64,000 nt of DNA from Chloroflexota bacterium (GTDB lineage: Bacteria > Chloroflexota > Anaerolineae > Anaerolineales > Villigracilaceae), in contig JAIOAQ010000015.1 in the NCBI GenBank assembly GCA_019873735.1, positions 1-64,000 of the forward strand, read 5' to 3'. Each line of letters opens with the position of its first letter. Position 1 is the first letter of the stretch. Of this stretch, positions 42,436-50,820 are shown piece after piece. The position numbers were made by a program, and so were the translations under genes. The notes beneath the pieces are model-generated. The model did no database searches, was not told where the DNA came from, and was given only the letters and a program-made list of their open reading frames with translations.

Positions 42436-44295
42436 ATGGAACTCTCTGAACATCTACGGGGTGTCCTGGCGACCTTGCCCGCCAAGCCCGGCTGTTATCT
42501 GATGAAAAATGCCGAGGGGACAATTATCTATGTGGGCAAGGCGGTTAACCTGAAAAATCGCGTCCGCTCCTATTTTCATGCAGACGCCAGTCACGACCAG
42601 AAAACCCGGCGGCTGGTACGCGAGATTGCCGATATTGAATGGATCGTAGTCGGCTCGGAACTCGAAGCGCTCATCCTGGAGATGAACCTGATCAAGCGAC
42701 ACCGGCCGCCCTACAACGTCCGCCTGAAAGACGACAAGCGCTATCCCTACATCAAAATTCACTGGCAGGAGCCTTTCCCCAAAGTGACCGTCACGCGCCT
42801 GATGCAGGAAGACGGGGCGCGCTACTTTGGGCCATATACCTCCGCCTGGAGCGTGCACCAGACGCTGGACGTCTTGCGGCGGGTTTTCCCCTATCTCACC
42901 TGCGACCGCGAGATTACCGGCAAAGACCAGCGCCCCTGCCTGTATTACGATATCAAACTCTGCCTGGGACCGTGTATTGGCGCAGTCAACCAGGAACAGT
43001 ACCGCCAGATGATTGCCGATTTACAGGAGTTTTTAGACGGTCACGCCGACCCGATTCTTCTGCGGGTGCAGGCCGAGATGGAGCGGGCGGCCGAAGAACT
43101 TCAGTTCGAACGCGCGGCCGCTCTGCGCGACAAAATCAAGGCCCTGAAAAACATCGTCGAACGGCAAAAAGTGGTCTTCCCCTCAGATTACCTGGACTCG
43201 GACGTGCTGGCGCTGGCGCGCAGCGATGGGGAGGCCTGTGTGCAGGTCTTCTTCATCCGGGGCGGGAAACTCATCGGCCGCGAATACTTTGTTCTGGAAG
43301 GCACAGAAGACGCGCCGGATGCAAACGTCCTGGCTCAATTCGTCAAACAGTTTTACGCCGAAGCCGCGCAGGTGCCGCCGCAATTGATGCTGCCTGAAGA
43401 AATCGAAGAGGCCCACATCATCCAGCAATGGCTGAAAGGGCGGCGGGGCGGCGAGAAAGTGGAAATCTTTGTCCCGCGCGCCGGCCAGCCGCAAGAACTG
43501 GTGCAGATGGCTGCCGAAAACGCCGCCGAGACGCTGAATGCCCTGCGCGCCCAATGGCAAGCCGATACACACCGCCAGGAGCAGGCACTGGCCGAGTTGC
43601 AGGCGGCGCTGGGTCTGGCCGGCCCTCCCAATCGGATAGAATGCTACGATATTTCGAATACCCAGGGGACGGCCTCCGTCGGCTCGATGGTCGTCTTTTC
43701 GCAAGGCGTGCCGGATAAAAAAATGTATCGGCGCTTCAACATCGAGACGGTCAACCAGCCGGACGATTTTGCCTCGATGGAGGAGGTGCTGACGCGCCGC
43801 TTCCGCCGCTGGCTGGCGGCTCAGGAAAAGGAAGCAGACCCAGGGTCCAAGCCCGACCCGGCTTTTGCCTTCCTGCCGGATTTGCTCATCGTAGACGGCG
43901 GCAAAGGTCAACTCGGCCGCGCCGTCAAAGTGCTGGAAAAATTTGACCTGCTGGGCAAAGTGCCGGTTGTGGGACTGGCAAAACAAGAGGAAGAACTATT
44001 CCTGCCCAATCAATTGAAACCTTTGCTTCTGCCGCGCCATTCGCAGGGACTGTACCTTGTCCAGCGTATCCGGGACGAGGCACACCGCTTTGCCATTACA
44101 GCCCACCGGCAGCGACGCGGCAAACAGGGACTGGCTTCAACCCTGGACGCCATCCCAGGTGTTGGGCCGGCGCGGCGAAGGGCGCTCTTAAGACACTTCG
44201 GCTCTGTAGATAATATTAAAGCCGCAACGGTGGTAGAATTAGCCGCTGTTGTCCCCAAAGATGTGGCCGAGGCAGTAAAGGCATACCTGGAATGA
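42436..44295 (+). CDS. uvrC: UvrABC excinuclease subunit C
   Basis: The 619-residue UvrC makes the two incisions in nucleotide excision repair. Domains in order: GIY-YIG nuclease (PGCYLMKNAEGTIIYVGKA, about 15-95), UVR motif (LQFERAAALRDKIKALKNI, about 215), RNaseH-like UvrC domain (NRIECYDISNTQGTASVGSMVVF, about 397-540) and a C-terminal HhH pair (IPGVGPARRRALLRHFGSV, about 575-619). A TGTTAAAAT -10-like box lies about 12 bp before the ATG, so the mRNA leader is very short. The stop overlaps the next gene's start (ATGA). Confidence 0.96.
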   Translation: MELSEHLRGVLATLPAKPGCYLMKNAEGTIIYVGKAVNLKNRVRSYFHADASHDQKTRRLVREIADIEWIVVGSELEALILEMNLIKRHRPPYNVRLKDDKRYPYIKIHWQEPFPKVTVTRLMQEDGARYFGPYTSAWSVHQTLDVLRRVFPYLTCDREITGKDQRPCLYYDIKLCLGPCIGAVNQEQYRQMIADLQEFLDGHADPILLRVQAEMERAAEELQFERAAALRDKIKALKNIVERQKVVFPSDYLDSDVLALARSDGEACVQVFFIRGGKLIGREYFVLEGTEDAPDANVLAQFVKQFYAEAAQVPPQLMLPEEIEEAHIIQQWLKGRRGGEKVEIFVPRAGQPQELVQMAAENAAETLNALRAQWQADTHRQEQALAELQAALGLAGPPNRIECYDISNTQGTASVGSMVVFSQGVPDKKMYRRFNIETVNQPDDFASMEEVLTRRFRRWLAAQEKEADPGSKPDPAFAFLPDLLIVDGGKGQLGRAVKVLEKFDLLGKVPVVGLAKQEEELFLPNQLKPLLLPRHSQGLYLVQRIRDEAHRFAITAHRQRRGKQGLASTLDAIPGVGPARRRALLRHFGSVDNIKAATVVELAAVVPKDVAEAVKAYLE

Positions 44296-44675
44296 AATTA
44301 ATCTGGATTGTTGACGACGATGAGGAGATGATCAAAGCCGTGCAGTTGATGTTAAAACTGCTTGGCTATCAAACGACCTATTACCTCGGAGCACGCCCGG
44401 CTGCCCTGGCCCTGCTAAACGGAGAGCGGCCGGACTTGATGATTCTGGACATCAACATGCCAGAGGTTTCCGGCCTGGACCTGCTGGAGTTTATTCGCCG
44501 GCGAAAAGAATGGAAAGACTTGCCGGTGATCATGCTTTCAACCGAGGCCGCCGACATCACCGTTGACCGCGCCATGGAATTGGGGGCAGATGCCTACACA
44601 TCCAAGCCGGTAACCATCGAAGAATTGGAACGGGCAATCAAAACAGCATTTCAAAAACACGCCATTTCTTCTTAA
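44292..44675 (+). CDS. Single-domain response regulator (CheY-like)
   Basis: The 127-residue stand-alone receiver domain has the acidic pocket (IVDDDEEM), the phospho-acceptor Asp in LMILDINMPEVSG (about residue 53) and the conserved Lys in YTSKPV. No output domain is attached. The ATG overlaps the uvrC stop (ATGA), which puts a signalling protein in translation coupling with a repair nuclease. The partner kinase is not adjacent. Confidence 0.9.
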   Translation: MKLIWIVDDDEEMIKAVQLMLKLLGYQTTYYLGARPAALALLNGERPDLMILDINMPEVSGLDLLEFIRRRKEWKDLPVIMLSTEAADITVDRAMELGADAYTSKPVTIEELERAIKTAFQKHAISS

Positions 44676-44691
44676 ATTCACGAGAAACGCC

Positions 44692-44814
44692 ATGTCGCGA
44701 GCCAAGTCATCTTCCAACAAACGCGCAATGCGTCAACAGCGCGCAGTTCAAGTAGCAATCGTGGTGATGTCCATTATCATCATCCTTTCAATGCTCTTGA
44801 CTCAGTGCAATTAA
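44692..44814 (+). CDS. Small single-helix membrane protein (40 residues)
   Basis: A 40-codon ORF, too short for the track: about 18 basic/polar residues (MSRAKSSSNKRAMRQQRAVQ) are followed by a membrane helix (VAIVVMSIIIILSMLLTQC) ending in Asn. The layout (basic cytoplasmic N-terminus, one C-terminal helix) is a recurrent type of small protein in Chloroflexota. It begins 17 bp after the response regulator and ends 20 bp before the membrane phosphatase-fold gene. The coding call rests on composition and spacing. Confidence 0.55.
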   Translation: MSRAKSSSNKRAMRQQRAVQVAIVVMSIIIILSMLLTQCN

Positions 44815-44833
44815 CCCCAGCATTTGCCCCAAG

Positions 44834-46354
44834 ATGAAAATCAAAAAGATCATTTCAAGCACGCCTTTGTACGTCGTTTTTCTGGCGCTTTATCCTGTGC
44901 TTGCCTATCTGGCCTGGAATATCCGCGAGGTGGATACCCGGCTGCTTTATCGTCCCTTGTTGATTTCGCTTTTGTTCTCCGGCATCATTCTTGGGCTGAT
45001 GCAGCGGGCAATCAAGGACTGGCAAAAGGCCGGCCTTTTCACCGCCCTGATTCAGTTCATCTTCTTTACCTACGGACACATCAAAAACGGACTGGATTCG
45101 CTGCCCTGGCCGGCAGCCAAAAGCGTCTGGCACATTGTGCTTGTACTGCTCTCGGCCGGTTTGCTGATCGGCATCGGGCGTGTCATCAAGAGAGCGCGCC
45201 GTCCGGCGTTGGCCACACAGATATTAAACGCGGTTGGGCTGGTGCTGCTGATTGGGCCGCTTTCCACCCTGCTGACACGACCTGCCGTCCAGCCGCGAGC
45301 CGCCCCTGAAAACACAGCCCCCATTGCCGAGAGCGGAACATATCCGGATATCTACTACATCATTCTGGACGGTTACAGCCGGCAAGATACCCTCCAATCC
45401 CTTGGGTACGATAACAGCGCCTTCCGCGATGAACTGGAGCAGATGGGCTTTTACATTGCAACCTGCAGCCGCAGCAATTACCGCAATACCCTGCTCTCGC
45501 TCTCTTCCAGCCTGAACATGAATTACATCTGGCGCGCCGTTCCCAATCAGGGAGTGGCCGATAAAAATCTACAGCCGGTATATGCTTCCCTGCTGGATAA
45601 CCGCGTCCGCCGCGAATTGAAAGAGCGGGGTTATACGGTCATTGCCTTTGAGACCGGCTTTGAATGGGATGAGTGGCGGGACGCGGATCTCTACCTAAAA
45701 ATGCACGATAATCCCTTCACGGCACCCTGGCTGCAGCCCTTTGAATACGGCCTGATGCAGACCACAGCCCTTAATCCGCTGCTTGAAAGCGGCCTGCTGG
45801 CAAAAGAACGTTTCATTGCGCATTACCGGCGCGTCTTGTTCACCTTTGAACAACTGCCATTGCTGACTTCGGTGCCCGGGCCGAAGTTCGTGTTTGCCCA
45901 TATCATCGTCCCTCACGCCCCTTTCATGTTCCTGCCAGACGGATCCATCAACCCGGATACACGCTACTATATCTCCCCCGCAGGCGTAGGAAACACCAGA
46001 GAACTGGAAATTCAGGGCTATCTCAACAACATCCAGTTTGTAGACGCACAATTTCCGGCGGTGCTGAAAGCCATTCTTGCAAACAGCGCCCAACCGCCCG
46101 TGATCATCGTTCAGGGAGATCACGGTCTGGTGGCAGAGGCTCAAAAATACAACATCCTGAACGCTTATTACCTGCCCGGCGGCGGAGAACAGGTACTCTA
46201 TCCCACCATCACCCCGGTCAATACATTTCGGGTGATTCTCAACCAGTACCTGGGCGGCAATTACGACCTGCTGAGAGACGCAAGCATTGACGCGGACCGC
46301 GGCAACCCGTTCTGGAAGAAGAACGTCCGTCCTTACCCCGCAAACTGCCCGTAG
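44834..46354 (+). CDS. Membrane-anchored alkaline phosphatase-superfamily protein (LTA synthase-like)
   Basis: The 506-residue protein has about five N-terminal membrane helices (residues 10-155) and an extracellular sulfatase-fold domain: YPDIYYIILDGYSRQDTLQS (metal Asp), SRSNYRNTLLSLSSSLNM (possible Thr nucleophile) and VIIVQGDHGLV (DH metal pair). The layout matches lipoteichoic acid synthases and phosphoethanolamine transferases, which move phospho-groups onto envelope glycans or lipids. It ends at a hairpin that may terminate it just before the prfA promoter. A second sulfatase-fold protein of similar type lies at 10281-11825. Confidence 0.78.
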   Translation: MKIKKIISSTPLYVVFLALYPVLAYLAWNIREVDTRLLYRPLLISLLFSGIILGLMQRAIKDWQKAGLFTALIQFIFFTYGHIKNGLDSLPWPAAKSVWHIVLVLLSAGLLIGIGRVIKRARRPALATQILNAVGLVLLIGPLSTLLTRPAVQPRAAPENTAPIAESGTYPDIYYIILDGYSRQDTLQSLGYDNSAFRDELEQMGFYIATCSRSNYRNTLLSLSSSLNMNYIWRAVPNQGVADKNLQPVYASLLDNRVRRELKERGYTVIAFETGFEWDEWRDADLYLKMHDNPFTAPWLQPFEYGLMQTTALNPLLESGLLAKERFIAHYRRVLFTFEQLPLLTSVPGPKFVFAHIIVPHAPFMFLPDGSINPDTRYYISPAGVGNTRELEIQGYLNNIQFVDAQFPAVLKAILANSAQPPVIIVQGDHGLVAEAQKYNILNAYYLPGGGEQVLYPTITPVNTFRVILNQYLGGNYDLLRDASIDADRGNPFWKKNVRPYPANCP

Positions 46355-46357
46355 TGG

Positions 46358-46391
46358 TATAATTCAACAACGCGGCCCCAAGAGCCGCGTT
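46358..46391 (+). promoter_or_regulatory. -10 box directly followed by a hairpin upstream of prfA
   Basis: TATAAT at 46358-46363 is followed by AACGCGGC-cccaaga-GCCGCGTT-TTAT (46369-46391), an 8-bp stem with a T-rich tail. Read from upstream, the hairpin could terminate the phosphatase-fold gene; read from the -10 box, it would be the first structure of the prfA leader, a possible attenuator. Confidence 0.5.
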
Positions 46392-46416
46392 TTATATCTT
46401 CTCTCGTCAGGAAACT

Positions 46417-47499
46417 ATGCTCGAAAAACTTGCTGCAATAGAAGAACATTTTGAAGAACTGGGCCGTGAACTGGAGCGGGTGGGAAACGACTACCAACGC
46501 GCCGCCGAAATTAACAAAGAACGCAGCGACCTGGAAGCCATTATTACCAAAACGCGCGAGTACCGCAATGCCCTTAAGCGGCTGGACGAAGCGCGCCAAC
46601 TGCTCGACAGCGAGGAAAACGATGCTGAATTGCGCCTGCTGGCCGAGAGCGAAATCGAAGAACTGAAACCTCAAATTGAAAATCTTGAGGCCGAACTGCG
46701 CGCTATGCTCGTCCCCAAAGACCCGCGCGACGAGAAAAACGTCATCGTCGAAATCCGCGCCGGCACAGGCGGAGACGAAGCCGCCCTGTTTGCTGCCGAC
46801 CTTTTCCGTATGTACACACGCTACGCCGAACGCCAGGGCTGGAAAGCGGAAATCCTCTCCGAAAACGCCATCGGCATTGGCGGGTATAAGGAAGTCATTT
46901 TCGAAATCAAGGGCCGCGGCGCCTATTCCAAACTAAAATACGAATCGGGCGTGCACCGCGTCCAGCGCGTCCCCGTCACCGAATCGTCCGGGCGCATTCA
47001 CACCTCCACCGCCACAGTAGCCGTCCTGGCCGAAGTAGACGAAGTGGATATTGACATTCCCGAATCCGACATCGAGATTGAAGTCTACCGCTCATCGGGC
47101 GCAGGCGGCCAGAACGTGCAAAAAAACTCCACCGCCGTCCGCCTGTATCACAAGCCAACCGGCATGGTGGTGACCTGCCAGGATGAACGCTCGCAACTCC
47201 AAAACAAACTCCGCGCCATGTCCATCCTGCGCGCCCGCCTGTACGAAATCGAGGAAGAAAAACGCCGCAGCGCCCTGGAAGCCGACCGCCGTTCACAAGT
47301 TGGCACAGGGGAGCGCGCCGAAAAAATTCGCACCTACAACTACCCGCAAAACCGCGTCACCGACCACCGCATTGGCATTTCTTCATACAACCTGCCGGCA
47401 GTAATGGATGGCGACATCGAAGAATTCATCACCGAACTGGCCACCCGCGACCAGGCCGAACGTCTAGCCTCCAGCGGATTGGATGATGAAGACAAATAG
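46417..47499 (+). CDS. prfA: Peptide chain release factor 1
   Basis: The 360-residue RF1 recognises UAA/UAG stop codons. The release motif GGQ is in [17 protein letters not shown] (about 230); the codon-recognition motif is PVT in RVPVTESSG, the RF1 P-x-T type (RF2 has SPF). Domain 1 (about 1-110) is coiled. An AGGA site lies 4 nt before the ATG. It is followed at once by prmC, whose start overlaps its end by 17 bp; PrmC methylates the GGQ glutamine, so this is the classical prfA-prmC pair. Confidence 0.96.
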   Translation: MLEKLAAIEEHFEELGRELERVGNDYQRAAEINKERSDLEAIITKTREYRNALKRLDEARQLLDSEENDAELRLLAESEIEELKPQIENLEAELRAMLVPKDPRDEKNVIVEIRAGTGGDEAALFAADLFRMYTRYAERQGWKAEILSENAIGIGGYKEVIFEIKGRGAYSKLKYESGVHRVQRVPVTESSGRIHTSTATVAVLAEVDEVDIDIPESDIEIEVYRSSGAGGQNVQKNSTAVRLYHKPTGMVVTCQDERSQLQNKLRAMSILRARLYEIEEEKRRSALEADRRSQVGTGERAEKIRTYNYPQNRVTDHRIGISSYNLPAVMDGDIEEFITELATRDQAERLASSGLDDEDK

Positions 47500-48382
47500 G
47501 CAAACGGTTGCCGCCGTTCTGAAGAGCCTGACAGCAAAATTGACCGATATCAGCGACACCCCCGCGCTGGATATGCAGGTCTTGTTGGCGCACGTGACCG
47601 GCAAACCCCGCACCTGGCTGCTAGCCCACCCCGAGACGGTTCTAACGGAACCCGAACTGGCCGCCGTTAAAGAGGCCATCACCCATCTCCAGCAAGGGAT
47701 ACCGCTGCCCTACGTGCTTGGGCATTGGGAATTCTTTGGGCTGGACTTCCTGGTCACCCCCGACACCCTCATCCCGCGTCCTGAAACCGAGTTGTTGGTC
47801 GAACGCGCCCTGCACTGGCTGCAGGCCGCGCCCCACCGCCGCAGCCTGGCCGACGTCGGCACCGGCAGCGGCTGTATTGCCATCTCGCTGGCAAAGCACA
47901 TCCCCGATCTATGGGCAGTGGCCACCGACCTGTCTCTGCCGGCCCTGAAAGTCGCACGAAAAAACGCCTATTATCATGAAGTGCAAACGAGAATCGACTT
48001 CCTGCAATGCGACCTGCTGCCGCCGCACAGCAATTATCTGGCTACACGAAACCACTTCGACCTGATTTGCGCCAACCTGCCCTACATCCCATCCTCCACC
48101 CTGCACCAACTGCCGATCTACGGACGCGAGCCATCCCTGGCGCTGGACGGCGGCGCAGACGGCCTCGACCTGATCCGCCGCCTGCTGAAGATTGCCCCAG
48201 AATGGCTGGCGCCGGGCGGCGCAATCTTCCTGGAAATTGAGGCCTCGCAGGGAGCCGCCGTGCTCAGCCTGGCATACGATACTTTCAACCAGGCGCGCAT
48301 CCGCCTGGAAAAAGACCTCACCGGCAGCGACCGCCTGGTCTGCATCCAAACCGTCGGCGGGAACGGCCTGAACATGGAGTAG
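47483..48382 (+). CDS. prmC: Release factor glutamine methyltransferase PrmC/HemK
   Basis: The 299-residue SAM-dependent methyltransferase modifies the GGQ glutamine of RF1/RF2. Features: N-terminal helical domain with [36 protein letters not shown] motif [14 protein letters not shown]; a catalytic segment [13 protein letters not shown] where the usual NPPY reads NLPY; and [12 protein letters not shown] near the end. NLPY is unusual for PrmC, although family layout and position next to prfA are clear. The start at 47483 or 47486 lies in the last codons of prfA. Confidence 0.93.
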   Translation: MMKTNRQTVAAVLKSLTAKLTDISDTPALDMQVLLAHVTGKPRTWLLAHPETVLTEPELAAVKEAITHLQQGIPLPYVLGHWEFFGLDFLVTPDTLIPRPETELLVERALHWLQAAPHRRSLADVGTGSGCIAISLAKHIPDLWAVATDLSLPALKVARKNAYYHEVQTRIDFLQCDLLPPHSNYLATRNHFDLICANLPYIPSSTLHQLPIYGREPSLALDGGADGLDLIRRLLKIAPEWLAPGGAIFLEIEASQGAAVLSLAYDTFNQARIRLEKDLTGSDRLVCIQTVGGNGLNME

Positions 48383-48465
48383 ATCAATTTCTAACCGGAT
48401 TCTTAACCCATCATCAGGCTCCACTTAACTTAAACTGTATAATTGAAACTGCATTCTCCTTATGC

Positions 48466-48502
48466 AAACCTCGCGCAGAACCAAGTCGGCTGCGCGAGGT
48501 TT
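48466..48502 (+). terminator. Strong stem-loop between prmC and tsaD
   Basis: Perfect 13-bp arms AAACCTCGCGCAG / CTGCGCGAGGTTT with an 11-nt loop lie between the convergent prmC and tsaD genes, followed on the plus strand by GGGCTTTAAT. A TATAAT (48438-48443) lies just upstream, so a short transcript of about 60 nt is possible. The T-run is weak on both strands; a two-way terminator role is likely but not proven. Confidence 0.5.
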
Positions 48503-48528
48503 GGGCTTTAATATCTGCTCAACGGCCT

Positions 48529-49563
48529 TCAAGAAAGCGGCCAGGTCGGCAAGACGTCCATATCCAGCGGGCCAACATGGCCATGAACAAAGCGGAAATA
48601 TCCGGCCGCGGCGATCATCGCGGCGTTGTCGGTGCATAAAGAAAGCGACGGAATGTTTACCGGAAATTCCTGTTGAGACTGAAGCGCCTGGCGCAAAGCG
48701 CGGTTGGCCGAGACGCCGCCGGCCACCAAAATCTCCCTGGCCCCAAATTCGCGGGCAGCGCGCACAGTTTTGGCGGCCAGCACATCTACCACCGCGGCCT
48801 GAAACGAGGCCGCCAAGTCGGCCACCGGCAGAGGACGCCCCTCTGCTTCCAGCCGGCGCACTTCATGCAAGACGGCTGTCTTAAGCCCGCTGAAGGAAAA
48901 GTCAAACGTACCTTCCAGCCAGGCGCGCGGAAACTTGAACCGCTGTGCATCGCCATCTTCGGCGGCTTTCTGGATGAGCGGCCCGCCGGGGTAACCCAGG
49001 CCGATCAAACGCGCCACCTTATCGAAAGCCTCTCCGGCCGCATCGTCCAGGGTCGCGCCAAGGCGCTTATACGTCAGGTGCGACTCCATCAAATTCAGTT
49101 CCGTATGGCCGCCAGAAACCAGCAGCGCCAACAACGGAAATTGCGGCTCAGGCGGAGCAACCTCGCCGGCATGATAGACCCAGGCAGAGTAAATGTGGCC
49201 TTCCAGGTGATTCACCCCCACCAGCGGCAAACCCGCTCCCAGCGCCAGCCCCTTTGCCAGATTCATGCCCACCACCAGTGAGCCGGCCAGGCCGGGGCCG
49301 CGCGTCACAGCAATCGCGTCTACGTCTGCAAGCGCAAGATGGGCCTGCGCCAATGTCTGCTCAACCACCGGCACAACCGCAAGAATGTGCTGGCGCGAGG
49401 CCACCTCGGGATATACGCCGCCATAGCGGGCATGCACCTCCATTTGAGAGGCTACGGTGGAAGCCAGCAACACCCGGCCGTTTTCCAGCACGGCGCAGGC
49501 AGTTTCATCGCAGGAGGTTTCAATAGCCAGGATGCGAGCCGCAGGGAAGGTTACCTGTTCCAC
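48529..49563 (-). CDS. tsaD: tRNA threonylcarbamoyladenosine transferase TsaD
   Basis: The 344-residue TsaD transfers threonylcarbamoyl to A37 of ANN-decoding tRNAs with TsaB/TsaE. Signature blocks are ILAIETSCDETACAVL, GPGLAGSLVVGMNLAKGLA, the metal-binding VNHLEGHIYSAW, GYPGGPLIQKAA and LCTDNAAMIAAAG. Length is normal. The start overlaps the M24 gene by 13 bp. tsaB, tsaC and tsaE are not in the window. Confidence 0.96.
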   Translation of the reverse strand: MEQVTFPAARILAIETSCDETACAVLENGRVLLASTVASQMEVHARYGGVYPEVASRQHILAVVPVVEQTLAQAHLALADVDAIAVTRGPGLAGSLVVGMNLAKGLALGAGLPLVGVNHLEGHIYSAWVYHAGEVAPPEPQFPLLALLVSGGHTELNLMESHLTYKRLGATLDDAAGEAFDKVARLIGLGYPGGPLIQKAAEDGDAQRFKFPRAWLEGTFDFSFSGLKTAVLHEVRRLEAEGRPLPVADLAASFQAAVVDVLAAKTVRAAREFGAREILVAGGVSANRALRQALQSQQEFPVNIPSLSLCTDNAAMIAAAGYFRFVHGHVGPLDMDVLPTWPLS

Positions 49564-50801
49564 TTTTTCATCTTCAACACAAAATCGTAGGGATACTCGG
49601 CCAGAATCTCGGCCCTGCCATCTGGCCGAATCCAGACCGAATCTTCAATGCGGACACCCATATCCCGTTCCGGATAGTACAAACCGGGCTCAACGGTAAC
49701 AACCACGCCGGGCTTGAGCAGGTTGTCGTCTGCCGCCGTCAAACCAGACCATGGACGTTCATGCACATTCAAACCAAGGCCATGCCCCAGCGAATGAACA
49801 TACCCTTCCACCGGCGCTTCGGTATTGAGCGGCGTCTGATGACCAAGGGCTTCAAAATACTCGCATACCATCCGCTGATAGGTTTTGAAGGGCACATTCA
49901 GGTCGAGGTTTTCCATCACCTTTGCATGCGCGCCGCGCACTTCATCGTACAACTTTTGGGCTTCGGGAGTGGCGTAACCCAGGCTCCAGGTGCGGGTGAA
50001 GTCATAAAAGTAACCGCCGCCCTGTTCGCACGGGAAAATGTCAAAAACGATGGTCCGCCCCAGGCGAATCAGGTCTTCGGGGTTGCCGGTAGAATGCGGT
50101 ATGCCGGCGTCTCGTCCAATCGCAAAGATCGTGCCCTCCGGGTTTTCGGCTCCCAGTTCGGCCAGCCAGAGATTGATCAACCCTTTAACATCGCCAATGG
50201 TCAATGGCTGGCCATTTTCTTTAAGCAAAACCTCATCCGAGCGCACGTCACAGCCGGTCAGATATTCGGCTACGCGTCCCACAACCGCGGTTGTGATTCG
50301 GCCTATCTTGCGAATGCGCTCCACTTCGGCTTCGTCTTTGCTTTCCATCGCATACATGAAGATAGAATCCTCGCGGGACTCGCCGACCAGTTCCAGGTCG
50401 GGCATGAGCCGGCGCAATTCTTGAAGGACGCCGATGACGCTGCTCAAATCATAATGGCCGTAAATCCCAATCCGGCCGGCGCCGATCCCCAGGTCTGCAA
50501 ACATGCGCTGGAAACGCAGGGCGCCCACCAGCAGCGTATTGCCTGCCGCCTCTTTAAGTAATTCGGAATAGGGATATTTGCTGAAACAAATCACCTCCAG
50601 GCCCGACTTGGCGGCTTCTTCGCGTTCCATGTCATTGCAAAACAAAACGGGCGGCTGGCCGCTTTTTTTGATAAGGGCGGCATGACTGACATGCCCTCCG
50701 CCGGTAAAGTAGTACATGGGCGGGTTATGCTCGGCATGGCCGAGGACAAGAATTGCATCTAGATGGCGGGCTTTCATGAGAGCATCGAGGTCAGATTTCA
50801 T
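49551..50801 (-). CDS. M24-family Xaa-Pro aminopeptidase
   Basis: The 416-residue M24 (pita-bread fold) metallopeptidase has an N-terminal creatinase-like domain (residues 1-160; DAILVLGHAEHNPPMYYFTGG) and a catalytic domain. The metal site is visible: TIVFDIFPCEQGGGYFYDFTR (two Asp), HSLGHGLGLNVHERP (His), TVEPGLYYPERDMGVRIED (two Glu). It should remove N-terminal residues before proline from peptides in the cytoplasm. It is 20 bp after selA and overlaps tsaD. Confidence 0.9.
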   Translation of the reverse strand: MKSDLDALMKARHLDAILVLGHAEHNPPMYYFTGGGHVSHAALIKKSGQPPVLFCNDMEREEAAKSGLEVICFSKYPYSELLKEAAGNTLLVGALRFQRMFADLGIGAGRIGIYGHYDLSSVIGVLQELRRLMPDLELVGESREDSIFMYAMESKDEAEVERIRKIGRITTAVVGRVAEYLTGCDVRSDEVLLKENGQPLTIGDVKGLINLWLAELGAENPEGTIFAIGRDAGIPHSTGNPEDLIRLGRTIVFDIFPCEQGGGYFYDFTRTWSLGYATPEAQKLYDEVRGAHAKVMENLDLNVPFKTYQRMVCEYFEALGHQTPLNTEAPVEGYVHSLGHGLGLNVHERPWSGLTAADDNLLKPGVVVTVEPGLYYPERDMGVRIEDSVWIRPDGRAEILAEYPYDFVLKMKKWNR

Positions 50802-50820
50802 AAGGACTCCTGAGCAAAAG

